Assembly (NCBI RefSeq): GCF_001921205.1
Contig: NZ_MSIE01000031.1
Span: 1-64,000 of the forward strand
Reading direction: 5' to 3'
Source of the DNA: Actinophytocola xanthii
GTDB taxonomy: Bacteria; Actinomycetota; Actinomycetes; Mycobacteriales; Pseudonocardiaceae
Length of the DNA stretch: 64,000 nt
Positions 46,473 through 55,131 of the stretch are shown here, in pieces. A program made the position numbers and the translations under genes. Position 1 is the first letter of the stretch, and each line of letters opens with the position of its first letter. The notes beneath the pieces were generated by a model. The model had not been told where the DNA came from. It did not search any database and saw nothing but the letters and a program-made list of their open reading frames with translations.

Positions 46473-46837
46473 GTCCGCCGCCTCCCAGCAGGCTTCAGGG
46501 CGTCTCGATGCTACCGCCGGGACCAGCGAGGCCGAGTCCTCCGACGGCTGTGACGACGCGAGGACGAAACGAGGACGGACGGCCGCAGTGTTCTCGATGG
46601 TCACGCTGTTCGGGGAACCGGGCTCGGCGGGAGCGGTTGACATTGGGGGTCCGCTCCCGCCTTCCGGCCGGCTGGCCGGCCTCTCGCCGTCCACTCGAAA
46701 TCTGGCAACTGTTCACAAAGTATCTCGGTATTTCGTTGCCGAGGGACACTCGGGCACGGTTCGCTGAGGGCCTGCGGATCTTCCCCCTGCAGGGCCCGTT
46801 CCGCGGGGCCCACCTCCCGACGCGAGGAGTTCCCCCC
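46473..46837 (+). promoter_or_regulatory. 365-bp spacer between divergent SARP and Tat-protein genes
   Basis: No gene is evident. The stretch 46700-46745 is AT-richer (TTCACAAAGTATCTCGGTATTTCG) and may carry a promoter towards the Tat-exported protein; GAGGAG at 46824-46829 is its RBS. An in-frame run extending the SARP gene upstream is Pro/Ser-rich and lacks conserved features. Confidence 0.4.
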
Positions 46838-47722
46838 ATGACATCCTCCGGATCACGCCTGACCAGGCGTTCTTTCGTCGGTGCCGTAGCCGGTCTCGGT
46901 GCCGCCGCCGCGACCGGCACAGCGCTCCACGGCACCGCATCGGCCAGCACCGCCGCCGCGGCACCGGCCAAGGTGGACCGAGCGGTCGGCCTCGGCCTGC
47001 TCGGCGGCGCCGTGCACACCCTCGGCCGTAGTGCCGAGGGCTGGGTCCTGGTCGCCGCCGACGGCACCGCCCGGGCGACGACCGGCCTGGGCGGCGCCGA
47101 GGTCAACGACATGACGACGGCGCCCGGCGGGCTCGTCGCGGTCGGCGCCACCAGCGACGGTGCCCGGTCGGTGCCGTCGGTGTGGGAGTCGGTGGACGGT
47201 CTGGCCTGGCGCCGGACCAGCGAGCTGACCGGGCTCGACGGGCACCTCACGGTCGTGGGCAGCTACGGCTCGGCGGCCCTCGCGGTCGGCGCCAGCCTGA
47301 CCCTCGAACGCGCGCCAAGGCAGCGGATCGTGGTCCGCCGCGACGCCGCCGGGTGGGCGCTCGTCCCGACCACCGGGCTCGCCTACACCGACCAGTGGAC
47401 CGCCTCGGCGGTGGCCGGCGGCGCGGACGGGTGGACGGTGTCGACGGTGGACGCTTCCGGGAGCTCGGTGGCGACCTCACCGGACGGTCTGGACTGGACA
47501 CCCAGCGCCCAGCTCGTGGACGTGGCGGTGCGCTCGCTCGCGACGACCGGTGCGGGAATCCGCTGGGTCGGCAACGCCATGGGCGGGTCCGGCGCGGTGA
47601 CCGGCGTGGTCGGCGCCGACCGCCGCCCGGTGCCGGTACCGCAGGAGGCCCAGGCCCTGGGGACGGTCGGCGACCGCTCCTACTGGCTGGTCGATGGCCG
47701 CATCGTGTCGGCGACGGTCTGA
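46838..47722 (+). CDS. Tat-exported beta-propeller-like protein
   Basis: A 294-residue exported protein, ATG 46838. The signal peptide is 'SRLTRRSFVGAVAGLGAAAA' with the twin-arginine motif TRRSFVG, cleaved after ASA. The mature part repeats short beta units, e.g. 'GWVLVAADGTARATT', 'LVAVGATSDGARSVPSVWESVDGLAWRRT', 'GWTVSTVDASGSSVATSPDGLDWTP', each ending in a V-W-E-S-x-D-G-x-x-W pattern typical of sialidase/Kelch-like propellers. Function unknown. It precedes the cell-wall hydrolase-like gene by 13 bp, so both belong to one operon. Confidence 0.75.
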   Translation: MTSSGSRLTRRSFVGAVAGLGAAAATGTALHGTASASTAAAAPAKVDRAVGLGLLGGAVHTLGRSAEGWVLVAADGTARATTGLGGAEVNDMTTAPGGLVAVGATSDGARSVPSVWESVDGLAWRRTSELTGLDGHLTVVGSYGSAALAVGASLTLERAPRQRIVVRRDAAGWALVPTTGLAYTDQWTASAVAGGADGWTVSTVDASGSSVATSPDGLDWTPSAQLVDVAVRSLATTGAGIRWVGNAMGGSGAVTGVVGADRRPVPVPQEAQALGTVGDRSYWLVDGRIVSATV

Positions 47723-47735
47723 GGGAGAGGCAACC

Positions 47736-48395
47736 ATGATCACTTTCAGCAACATCGACGGCACCCCGGTCTACTACTGGCGGACGAACCGCGGCAACAC
47801 CACCACCCGCAACTGGAACGCGACCCAGGCGTTCTACGACCGGCTGGTGCTGTGGATCCGCGACCTGCGCAGCCTCTCCTCGGCCTACGGCAGCGTGTCC
47901 TACGTCGTCTCGGCCGGCTTCTACGTCAACAAGGCCGGTCAGCACGGGGCGGGCACGGCGATGGACATCGACCACATCCGCTGGTCCAACGGCACGACCA
48001 CCTCGCCGCTGGACCGGGCGCACGCCTCCGGCACCCAGCAGATCCGCCGCCGCTACCTCGCCCTGGACGCGGTGGCCCGGCGACGGTTCCGGTTCGTGCT
48101 CGACGGCTGGTACAACGCCGAGCACGCCGACCACATCCACGCCGACTTCGGCGGCCTGCCGACCACCTGTGAGACGGGGTCGGAGAGCGACACCAAGTTC
48201 GTCCAGGCCATGTGCAACAACTTCATGAACTCCGGCCTCGCCGTCGACGGCGACTGGGGACCGCTCACCCAGAGCGCCTTCAACACGGCCAAGTCCCGAC
48301 TGGCCGTCACCGGCGACCCACACTCCAGCAGCAGCGTGTGGGCGGGAATGATGTCGAAGGTGGCCCAGAAGGGCTTCGCCAACCAGGCGTTCTGA
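47736..48395 (+). CDS. Extensin-like/M15-type metallopeptidase fold protein
   Basis: A 219-residue protein, ATG 47736; its RBS GAGGGAGAGG begins at the TGA of the preceding gene. The core looks like an extensin-C/M15 peptidase: 'SYVVSAGFYVNKAGQHGAGTAMDIDHIRW' (H-x6-D) and 'NAEHADHIHADFGGL' (HxH), which would bind zinc. The C-terminal part (about 155-219) has 'KFVQAMCNNFMNSGLAVDGDWGPLTQSAFNTAKSRL', a PG_binding_1-like peptidoglycan-binding module. No signal peptide at the start codon chosen, unusual for a cell-wall enzyme; it could be phage- or toxin-like, or exported with the Tat protein. Confidence 0.72.
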   Translation: MITFSNIDGTPVYYWRTNRGNTTTRNWNATQAFYDRLVLWIRDLRSLSSAYGSVSYVVSAGFYVNKAGQHGAGTAMDIDHIRWSNGTTTSPLDRAHASGTQQIRRRYLALDAVARRRFRFVLDGWYNAEHADHIHADFGGLPTTCETGSESDTKFVQAMCNNFMNSGLAVDGDWGPLTQSAFNTAKSRLAVTGDPHSSSSVWAGMMSKVAQKGFANQAF

Positions 48396-48410
48396 GGCAC
48401 GAAAACCGTC

Positions 48411-48438
48411 ACCGTGGCGCCCACGCGGGCGCCACGGT
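48411..48438. terminator. Terminator hairpin after the extensin-like gene
   Basis: Perfect 12-bp stem ACCGTGGCGCCC (48411-48422) with GGGCGCCACGGT (48427-48438) and an ACGC loop; the outer ACCGT/ACGGT extends it. It lies 16 bp after the stop codon. Confidence 0.75.
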
Positions 48439-48461
48439 GGACGGTAGGCCCTCCACTCAGG

Positions 48462-48799
48462 GAACAAGGAAAGCCCCTAACCTCCCCGGGCTCCCTCGTA
48501 CAGGCCGTCTCGTGGCTCCGGGGGATCGGTGTCAAGGGGCGAGCGAAGCGAGCTCGCGTCAGCGACGCCGAAGGCGCCCTTTACACCGATGGCCCGGAGT
48601 ACGACGATTTCCGGCCGAGGGAGCGGTGTGGCGTGTGAGGGCTCCCTCGGCCGACAATGGTCTAACGCCACATCGTCGGCCTCAAGAGCGCCTGACGGCG
48701 TCGCTGCGCGATGGCTTCGCCACTCTTGACCCCGACGATCTGGCGCTAGGGACGGCCTATACGAGGGAGCCCGGGGAGGTCTAGGGGCTTTCCTTGTTC
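48462..48799. mobile_element. 338-bp MITE-like element with 48-bp terminal inverted repeats
   Basis: The left end 48462-48509 is the reverse complement of 48751-48799 apart from a few differences (one inserted base, one transition). Ends read GAACAAGGAAAGCCCCTA. Inside are three further hairpins: ATCGGTGTCAAGGG... with ...CCCTTTACACCGAT (about 48524-48590); GGCCGAGGGAGC with GCTCCCTCGGCC (about 48613-48652); and ATCGTCGG... with ...CCGACGAT (about 48673-48740). No coding frame. The nested palindromes give a cloverleaf-like structure, as in non-autonomous MITEs. Confidence 0.72.
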
Positions 48800-48863
48800 T
48801 TTGTTCCTTGGTCCTTCGTGATTGGTGGCTTAGAGCGTGGGTTCCGATTTTCGGTGGGTTTGC

Positions 48864-49574
48864 TCAGCTGCCGTCATTCGGGCGAGGGAGCGTACTGGCG
48901 TCCGGATCGATCGGCAGCGGGGGCTGCCGGAACGAGCCGATCAGCCGGACGATGGCCCTCCGGTTGCCTTCGATCATGATCAGGTTGTCGGCGATGGCCT
49001 GGTCCAGCGGACGTCCGGTATAGATCAGATCGCGCAGGATGGGCGGGCTGGTGGTGATTACCGCGTCCGGCGAGACCGCGGCGGCGCGGGCGACCTGGAT
49101 CTCCGGACCGTCCAGGACAACTTGGAACCGGTCCGGCTCGAGCTGGAGTTCGTACTCGACACGTCGCGTCGAGCGAGTCCGCGGCCGGTAGGTCGCGCGG
49201 AGTGCGAACATCAATGCGTCGGTGCTCAACTCCGCGCCGGATGTGATCGGCAGGTCACTGCCCCAGCGGGCTAACTCCAGCAGGATCGGTTCGAGGCCGC
49301 GCCCACGCTCGGTCAGCCGGTACGCCTGGGTGGCGGCGGGCGGCCCGAGTCGGATCTGTTCCACGATGCCGTCTCGCCGCAGCTCGCGGAGCCGTTGCGC
49401 GAGGACGTTCTGGCTTGGCCCAGGCAGTCCCCGGCGAAGATCGGTGAAGCGTTTGGGTCCGAAGACGAGCTCACGGACCATCAGCAGCGCCCATCGTTCG
49501 CCCACCAGGTCGAGCGCCCGCGCGATACCACACGGATCGTCGTAGCTGCGTTCGCCGCGCATGGACACATCCAC
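48864..49574 (-). CDS. HxlR-family regulator with C-terminal sterol-carrier-like domain
   Basis: A 236-residue regulator. GTG 49574 or ATG 49562 may start it. N-terminal HxlR wHTH: 'YDDPCGIARALDLVGERWALLMVRELVFGPKRFTDLRRGLPGPSQNVLAQRLRELRRDGIVEQ', with the typical 'C-x-x-x-x-x-x-x-x-x-G-x-x-W' start. The C-terminal half ('VEYELQLEPDRFQVVLDGPEIQVARAAAVSPDAVITTSPPILRDLIYTG') resembles the SCP2-like ligand-binding domain found on a subgroup of HxlR proteins. GC content here is clearly lower than in the flanks. It is divergent from the MFS gene, with a palindromic operator between them, so it probably controls the exporter. Confidence 0.87.
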   Translation of the reverse strand: MDVSMRGERSYDDPCGIARALDLVGERWALLMVRELVFGPKRFTDLRRGLPGPSQNVLAQRLRELRRDGIVEQIRLGPPAATQAYRLTERGRGLEPILLELARWGSDLPITSGAELSTDALMFALRATYRPRTRSTRRVEYELQLEPDRFQVVLDGPEIQVARAAAVSPDAVITTSPPILRDLIYTGRPLDQAIADNLIMIEGNRRAIVRLIGSFRQPPLPIDPDASTLPRPNDGS

Positions 49575-49606
49575 GTTCAGAGTCTGTTTTGTGTGAGTAC
49601 TAGCAG

Positions 49607-49621
49607 GTGCTATCTTAGCAC
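49607..49621. promoter_or_regulatory. HxlR operator candidate between regulator and exporter genes
   Basis: Inverted repeat GTGCTA (49607-49612), TCT, TAGCAC (49616-49621) in the 77-bp divergent spacer, preceded by a partial AGTACTAGCA half site. Symmetry and position suit binding of a dimeric HxlR regulator controlling both genes. Confidence 0.55.
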
Positions 49622-49651
49622 TAAATAGGAGTCGGGAGTCAGGCGGGGGTC

Positions 49652-51028
49652 ATGACTGCGGAGAACAGGACCGAGACCGCCGCACCAGCGGTGCCCGAAC
49701 CGTGGCGGCGTAACGTCGCGCTGTTCTTGACCGGACAGACGGTGTCGCTGTTCGGCTCGATGATCGTGCAGTTCGCCGTGATGTGGTACGTGACTCTGGA
49801 GACGCGGTCCGGTCTGGCCGTCGCCCTCTACGCGATTGCGGCATTCGCGCCGCAGGGGGTGGTGTCGATCTTCGGCGGCGTACTGGCCGATCGGATCAAT
49901 CGGCGGAGGCTGGTGATGGCGGCCGACGCCGGGATCGCTGCCGCCACGTTGATGCTGGCGCTGTTGATGATGAACGGCATCACCGATCTGTGGCTCATCT
50001 TGCTCGCGGTCGGCGTACGATCGCTCGGCGCCGGCGTACAGACGCCGACCGTGCAGGCGATGATCCCGCAGATCGTGCCACCCCATCAGTTGATGCGGGT
50101 GAACGGGGTGTTCCAGACCATCCAGTCGATCATGGCGCTGGCGGCACCGGCGGCCGCGGCGGCGATCTACGCCGCGGCCGGTATCGTGCCGGTATTCTTC
50201 CTCGACGTGGTCACAGCGGTGATCGGGATCGGATTCCTCGCCCGAGTCAGCGTTCCCACACTGACCCGAGTGGCGCAGGCCACGACCAGCTGCCGCCAGG
50301 ATCTGGTGGAGGGAATGCGGTACATCTGGTCGCGGGGGATCGTCCGCTGGCTGATGGGCGTGTTCGCGATCATGTTCGTGTTGACCGGGGCGCCGGGCTT
50401 CATCACCCCGCTACTGATCGCCCGCAGCTTCGGTTCCGAGAAATGGATGCTGGCCGTGCTGCAGATCGCCTTCACTGTCGGCATGATGCTCGGCGGTGTC
50501 TTGGTGGCAACCATACTCGCGAAACGGAGCCGGATCGGGTTGATCCTGTTCGCCACGTACGGCTTCGCGATCTTCATCACGCTGCTGGGCGTTGCCCCGA
50601 ATCTGTGGGTCTTCTACGGGTTCATGTTTACGATTGGCCTGCTGGTGCCGTTGTTCTCGACGCCATTCACGACGCTGATCCAAGAGACCGTCGAGCCGGA
50701 GAAGCACGGTCGAGTGTTCAGCTATGTCGCAGTCGTCATGGCACTGGGCAACCCGATCGGCATGGCCGTGTTCGGGCCGCTGGCGGACGTAATCAGCGTC
50801 GAGAGCCTCTTGATCGCGACTGGCGCGGTCGGAGTCGCGGTGATGACGATCGCCATCATGCTGCCGTCCGGACGCGCAGCGGTGGCTGCTGCCCGCGCAC
50901 CAAGTCCGGGGTCAAATGGCGAGGGCACACCGAAGGATCCCGAATCGGATCCGGAAGAGCCGGTGGCGGGGTTCCCGGCGGCTGCACCTGGCCAGTCGAA
51001 CTCGACGACGAGGTGCAACGATTCCTGA
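49652..51028 (+). CDS. MFS efflux transporter
   Basis: A 458-residue, 12-helix transporter of the MFS_3 (tetracycline/macrolide efflux-like) group. ATG 49652 after a weak GGGGGTC. Signatures: 'NVALFLTGQTVSLFGSMIVQFAVMWYV', motif A 'GGVLADRINRRRLVM', 'GVRSLGAGVQTPTVQAMIPQIVP' and 'NPIGMAVFGPLADVI'. The hydrophilic tail (about 410-458) is rich in Pro/Glu. Codon use is less GC-rich than the neighbours, e.g. about 60% GC around 50461-50520. Its likely job is drug or toxic-metabolite efflux under control of the divergent HxlR regulator. Confidence 0.9.
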   Translation: MTAENRTETAAPAVPEPWRRNVALFLTGQTVSLFGSMIVQFAVMWYVTLETRSGLAVALYAIAAFAPQGVVSIFGGVLADRINRRRLVMAADAGIAAATLMLALLMMNGITDLWLILLAVGVRSLGAGVQTPTVQAMIPQIVPPHQLMRVNGVFQTIQSIMALAAPAAAAAIYAAAGIVPVFFLDVVTAVIGIGFLARVSVPTLTRVAQATTSCRQDLVEGMRYIWSRGIVRWLMGVFAIMFVLTGAPGFITPLLIARSFGSEKWMLAVLQIAFTVGMMLGGVLVATILAKRSRIGLILFATYGFAIFITLLGVAPNLWVFYGFMFTIGLLVPLFSTPFTTLIQETVEPEKHGRVFSYVAVVMALGNPIGMAVFGPLADVISVESLLIATGAVGVAVMTIAIMLPSGRAAVAAARAPSPGSNGEGTPKDPESDPEEPVAGFPAAAPGQSNSTTRCNDS

Positions 51029-51087
51029 ATCAGACATTAGGTTCCGGGGTCATGCGGGACAAGATCGGGACACGACAAGGAGAGACG

Positions 51088-51855
51088 ATGAGCGAGCTGA
51101 CCACCACGCAGCCGGCTGGCACACCGACCTGGATCGACCTGGGCATCCCGGATCTCGACCGCGCGATGACCTTCTACGGCGCGTTGTTCGGTTGGGAGTT
51201 CGATGTGGGACCGGCGGAGTTCGGCCACTACACCCAGTGCTTGCTACGGGGCAGACCCGTCGCGGCCATCAGGCCGAACCCCGATCCCGACGCCACGGAC
51301 TTCTGGTGGAACGTCTACTTCGCGACGGATGACTGTGACGCCGCGGCCGCCCGAGCGCGGGACGCGGGCGGTTCGATCATCACCGGTCCGATGGACGTGC
51401 TGGACCAGGGCCGGACGGCGATCATCAAGGACACCACCGGTGCGCAGTGTGGACTGTGGCAGGCCGGTGCCCACATCGGCTGCGAGATCGTCAACGAGCC
51501 GAACGCCCTGCTCCGCAACGACCTGGTCACCGCGGAATCCGGGCCCGCGCGCGACTTCTACGTCGCGGTCTTCGGCTACACGTTGGATACCAACCCGGAC
51601 ATGCCTGAGCTCGACTTCACGTTCCTGCGCAGACCGGATGGCCACGAGATCGGCGGCATCGCCGGTGACCCAAAGGCCACAAAGTCCCGTTGGGGGACCT
51701 TGTTCCAGGTGGACGACGCCGATGCGGCGGCGCGGCGAGCGGTCGACGCGGGTGGGAGCTCGGCCGAGCCCTACGACATGATCTACGGGCGGGTCGCGAA
51801 CATCACGGACCCGTTCGGCACGCAGTTCGATGTCGGCGCGGCGATGACGAGCTGA
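51088..51855 (+). CDS. VOC (glyoxalase/bleomycin-resistance) superfamily protein, two domains
   Basis: A 255-residue protein with two vicinal-oxygen-chelate modules. ATG 51088 (AAGGAGAG upstream). Module 1 (about 12-120): 'TPTWIDLGIPDLDRAMTFYGALFGWEFDVG', 'DFWWNVYFATDDCDAAAARARDAGGSIITGPMDV', 'GRTAIIKDTTGAQCGLWQ'. Module 2 (about 130-250): 'ARDFYVAVFGYTLDTN', 'WGTLFQVDDADAAARRAVDAGG', 'GRVANITDPFGTQFDVG'. Family roles range from antibiotic sequestration to lyases. It lies 59 bp after the MFS gene in the low-GC segment and may assist detoxification of the same compound. Confidence 0.87.
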   Translation: MSELTTTQPAGTPTWIDLGIPDLDRAMTFYGALFGWEFDVGPAEFGHYTQCLLRGRPVAAIRPNPDPDATDFWWNVYFATDDCDAAAARARDAGGSIITGPMDVLDQGRTAIIKDTTGAQCGLWQAGAHIGCEIVNEPNALLRNDLVTAESGPARDFYVAVFGYTLDTNPDMPELDFTFLRRPDGHEIGGIAGDPKATKSRWGTLFQVDDADAAARRAVDAGGSSAEPYDMIYGRVANITDPFGTQFDVGAAMTS

Positions 51856-52303
51856 ACCGGCGGTCAGCTGTACGCCAAGCTCGGATTCACAAAGTACGAG
51901 CGTCGATCCGTCCGCTTCGCACGACGCGCAGGCTTCTCGACCTACGTCTCACCGAGACTCATGCAGACCAACCTGACCGAGACATCCGGCTGCCAGCGAG
52001 GTTCGGAGAACGACACTGGCAGCAGCAACATGAACTGCGTCCGCTGAGGAACCCCAATCGGACAGAAGCTGAGTCCGTGCGGCAACGCCGGTCTTGAGCA
52101 CGAACACGATCCCCGCCAAGGCGACCCGGTCATCAACCGGCAACCGGCCTGGATACCGACTTCGACGCGGAGGCCTCGGTGGCAACAACGGCTCCACCCG
52201 CTGCCACAAGGTGTCAGGCACCAACTCCTCGATCACCAAGACACCATGCCCGAACTTGATCAACTACTGCCAGCCGACACACCGCTCATTCTGAAACGAC
52301 TTC
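51856..52303. pseudogene. Gene debris: transposase remnant (minus, about 52060-52263) and acetyltransferase-like fragment
   Basis: On the minus strand from 52263 a frame reads 'VIEELVPDTLWQRVEPLLPP', 'SRYPGRLPVDDRVALAGIVFVLKTG', the start of IS5-family transposases, then loses similarity after about 70 residues. CATTCTGAAACGACTTCT near 52289 may be part of the IS end. On the plus strand just after the VOC gene, 'GQLYAKLGFTKYERR' resembles the end of a GNAT acetyltransferase. Neither is intact. This decayed patch ends the lower-GC segment. Confidence 0.6.
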
Positions 52304-55120
52304 TTAGTAGTGGAGTGTCAGTGTGTCGATGTCGAACAGGGCGCCGGTGCCGCCGGTGAAGGTGAGGAACAGGGGGCCGGAGCCGCCGGTGAGGGTGGTC
52401 GACACGTTCTGGAAGGTCTCCCAGTCGCCGGTGGGGGGTACCGCGACCGAGCCGAGTACGGGGCCGGTCTGCGAGTCGGAGCGCACGGTGATCGTTCCGC
52501 CTGGGCCGGCGGAGGAGATCCGGGCGGTGAACGCCGTGGCGTTCGCCGTCGACAGCTGGGCGTAGCCGGCCCAGTCGCCGTTGTCGATGTAGCCGGCCGT
52601 GGTGCCGCCGCTCGCCGGCGGGTGGGCCGCCGGCTGCACGCCGCCGGTCGAGGTATACGCCTCACCCTCGGCCGAGAGCGTGGTGGCCGTCCCGGAGGGG
52701 CTCAGCGTGAAGGCGTCCACGTCGAACAGTGCGCCCTGGCCAGTGGGTCCGGTGAACACCAGGAACAGCTGGGTGGTGCCGGAGGGCGCTCCGGTCAGCG
52801 GCGTCGAGACGGTGGTGAAGGTGTCCCAGCCGCCGGTGTTGGGCACCCCGACCGACCCCAGCAGGGTGCCCGTCGCCGATCCGGCGCGGACCTGGAGCGT
52901 GCCGCCGGCGCCGCCCGAGGACACCCGGGCACTCAGGCTCGCCGCCCCGGACAGCGCGTACGGGGTGAACGAGACCCAGTCGCCGTTGTCGACGAAGCCG
53001 ACCGTCGCGCCGCCCTCCGCGCCGCCGTGCTGGGCGAGCTCGATCCCGGACTGGGCGCTGAAGTGCTCGCCCTGCCGGTGTCGGGGTTGGAGCGTGCGGA
53101 TGCTGTGAGTGGTCAGGCCGCCGTTGTCGGTGTACTCGGCGTCGAGCACGCCGTACACGTTCGCCGCCGGGTCGTGTTCGCCGTCGACGGGGGTGGCGAT
53201 CGTGCCCGAGCAGCCGGTGACCGAGCTGAGCTCGTGGTTGTGGCTGTCGTGCCCGAGCAGGTAGCGGACCTTCACCCGCGAGCAGTTGATCGTCCCGTCC
53301 TCCGGGTCGGACACGCTCACCTGGAAGCTCACCGTGTCCCCGAAGGAGAACAGCGCGCCGTTCGGCGGCTGGGAGAGCGTGACCGTCGGCGCCGTGTTGC
53401 CGACGCTGACCTGCACGTTGGCCGACCCGGTCAGGCCCTGCGGGTCCCGCACGGTGAGGGTCGCGGTGTAGGTCCCGTTGGTGGTGTAGGTCTTGGTCGG
53501 GTTCGCCGCCGTGGACGAGCTGCCGTCGCCGAAGGTCCACTGGTAGGTCAACGCCCCGCCCTCGGGGTCGGAGCTGCCGGCGGAGGAGAAGTTCACGGTC
53601 AGCGGCGCCGGACCCGACGTCCGGTCGGCGGTGGCCTTGGCGACCGGGTTGCGGTTCTGCCCGCCGATGTACTCGACGCGCCAGAGGGCCTGGTTGTTCT
53701 GGCCGGTGCCGTAGTCGAGCACGTAGAGCGCGCCGTCCGGGCCGAAGGCCATGTCCATGACCTGGGTGCCCGTCCAGGGGAAAGCCCCGATGTCGCCGAC
53801 ACCGCCGCCGCTCGTCACCTCGATCGCCTTGATCCAGCGCCGGCCGTACTCGCCGGCGAAGAAGCGGCCGTCGAGCGACTGCGGGAACTTGACCGCCGAG
53901 CCGAGGTTCGGGTCGAACCGGTAGACCGGGCCGCCCATCGGCGACTCCGAGCCGCCGCCGAACTCCGGCGGGGTGCCGCTGTCCCCGCCGTACCTGATCC
54001 ACGCCGGCCGGGGAGCCGGCAGGGTGCGCAGGCCCGTGTTGCGGAAGGAGTCGTTGGTGGGGCCGCCCGCGCAGTCGAACTTCGCGCCGGAGGGACCGGA
54101 CGGGAACTGGTAGTCGTTGTAGGTCTCGGTCGGGGTGTTCGTGCCCGTGCAGTACGGCCAGCCGTAGTTGCCGGGGCTGGTGATCCGGTTGAACTCGACC
54201 TGTCCGCCCGGGCCGCGGTTGGGGTTGGTGGCACCGGCATCGGGTCCGTAGTCGCCCAGGTAGACGATGCCGGTCGCCTTGTCCACGCTCATCCGGAACG
54301 GGTTGCGGAAGCCCATCGCGTAGATCTCGGGCCTGGTGCCCGCCGTGCCGGGCGGGAAGAGGTTGCCCGCCGGGATCGTGTAGGAGCCGTCCTGGGCGAC
54401 CTTGATCCGCAGCACCTTGCCCCGCAGGTCGTTGGTGTTGCCCGAGGAGCGCTGCGCGTCGAACTGCGGGTTGCGGTTGGCCCGCTCGTCGATCGGGGTG
54501 TAGCTGTCGGACTGGAACGGGTTGGTGTCGTCGCCCGTGGTCAGGTAGAGGTTGCCGGCCGCGTCGAAGTCGATGTCCCCGCCGACGTGGCAGCACTGGC
54601 CGCGGTCGTTGGGCACACTGAGCACGACGCGCTCGCTCGCCAGGTCCAGGGTGTTGTTGGTGGCGAGCACGAAGCGGGACAGGCGCATCTCGCCCTTCCA
54701 CCGGTCCCAGTCCGCCTGCGTGCCCTCCGTCGGCGCGTCTCCGGCCGGTGTGGACAGTGCGGGGGAGTAGAAGAGGTAGATGAAGCGGTTGGTGCTGAAG
54801 CCGGGGTCCACGCCGACACCCTGGAGGCCTTCCTCGTCGTGGGTGTAGACGTTGAGCCGGCCGGCGGTGGTGGTGGTACCGGCGGCGTCGGTGACGCGGA
54901 CGGTGCCGTCGCGCGCGGTGTGCACGACCGAGCGGTTGGGCAGCACGGCGAGCGACATGGCCTCGCCGAGCTCGCCCCCGCCGGCGGCGAGCTGGATCTG
55001 TTGGTAGTCGCCGGGCGGGATGACCGAACCGGCGTGTGCCGCGGCGGCGGGCACGATCGTGGCGGCGACCACGGCGGCGGCGGTGAGGCCGACGCGGCGG
55101 CGCCTCTGCAGGGTGGACAT
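52304..55120 (-). CDS. Secreted PQQ-dependent sugar dehydrogenase-like protein with PKD and two CBM6-like modules
   Basis: A 938-residue exported protein, ATG 55120 (AAAGGA upstream). Signal peptide 'RRRRVGLTAAAVVAATIVPAAAAHAG'. Residues about 30-465 form the GSDH propeller: 'AMSLAVLPNRSVVHTARDGTVRV', 'YTHDEEGLQGVGVDPGF', 'QCCHVGGDIDFDAAGNLYLTTGDDTNP', 'LRGKVLRIKVAQDGSYTIP', 'GFRNPFRMSVDKATG', 'DYGPDAG'. A PKD domain follows ('LTVNFSSAGSSDPEGGALTYQWTFGDGSSS'), a Fn3-like linker, and two homologous CBM6-like modules ending 'VGFVDNGDWVSF' and 'AGYIDNGDWAGY'. It oxidises a sugar outside the cell. It follows the GH99-like gene by 11 bp. Confidence 0.9.
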   Translation of the reverse strand: MSTLQRRRRVGLTAAAVVAATIVPAAAAHAGSVIPPGDYQQIQLAAGGGELGEAMSLAVLPNRSVVHTARDGTVRVTDAAGTTTTAGRLNVYTHDEEGLQGVGVDPGFSTNRFIYLFYSPALSTPAGDAPTEGTQADWDRWKGEMRLSRFVLATNNTLDLASERVVLSVPNDRGQCCHVGGDIDFDAAGNLYLTTGDDTNPFQSDSYTPIDERANRNPQFDAQRSSGNTNDLRGKVLRIKVAQDGSYTIPAGNLFPPGTAGTRPEIYAMGFRNPFRMSVDKATGIVYLGDYGPDAGATNPNRGPGGQVEFNRITSPGNYGWPYCTGTNTPTETYNDYQFPSGPSGAKFDCAGGPTNDSFRNTGLRTLPAPRPAWIRYGGDSGTPPEFGGGSESPMGGPVYRFDPNLGSAVKFPQSLDGRFFAGEYGRRWIKAIEVTSGGGVGDIGAFPWTGTQVMDMAFGPDGALYVLDYGTGQNNQALWRVEYIGGQNRNPVAKATADRTSGPAPLTVNFSSAGSSDPEGGALTYQWTFGDGSSSTAANPTKTYTTNGTYTATLTVRDPQGLTGSANVQVSVGNTAPTVTLSQPPNGALFSFGDTVSFQVSVSDPEDGTINCSRVKVRYLLGHDSHNHELSSVTGCSGTIATPVDGEHDPAANVYGVLDAEYTDNGGLTTHSIRTLQPRHRQGEHFSAQSGIELAQHGGAEGGATVGFVDNGDWVSFTPYALSGAASLSARVSSGGAGGTLQVRAGSATGTLLGSVGVPNTGGWDTFTTVSTPLTGAPSGTTQLFLVFTGPTGQGALFDVDAFTLSPSGTATTLSAEGEAYTSTGGVQPAAHPPASGGTTAGYIDNGDWAGYAQLSTANATAFTARISSAGPGGTITVRSDSQTGPVLGSVAVPPTGDWETFQNVSTTLTGGSGPLFLTFTGGTGALFDIDTLTLHY

Positions 55121-55131
55121 CGGTGTCCTTT

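Noticed and set aside
48462-48799. Structured non-coding RNA such as a riboswitch or tRNA-like element
   Set aside because: The long terminal inverted repeats and position behind a terminator fit a transposable element better; it cannot be fully excluded without copy-number data.
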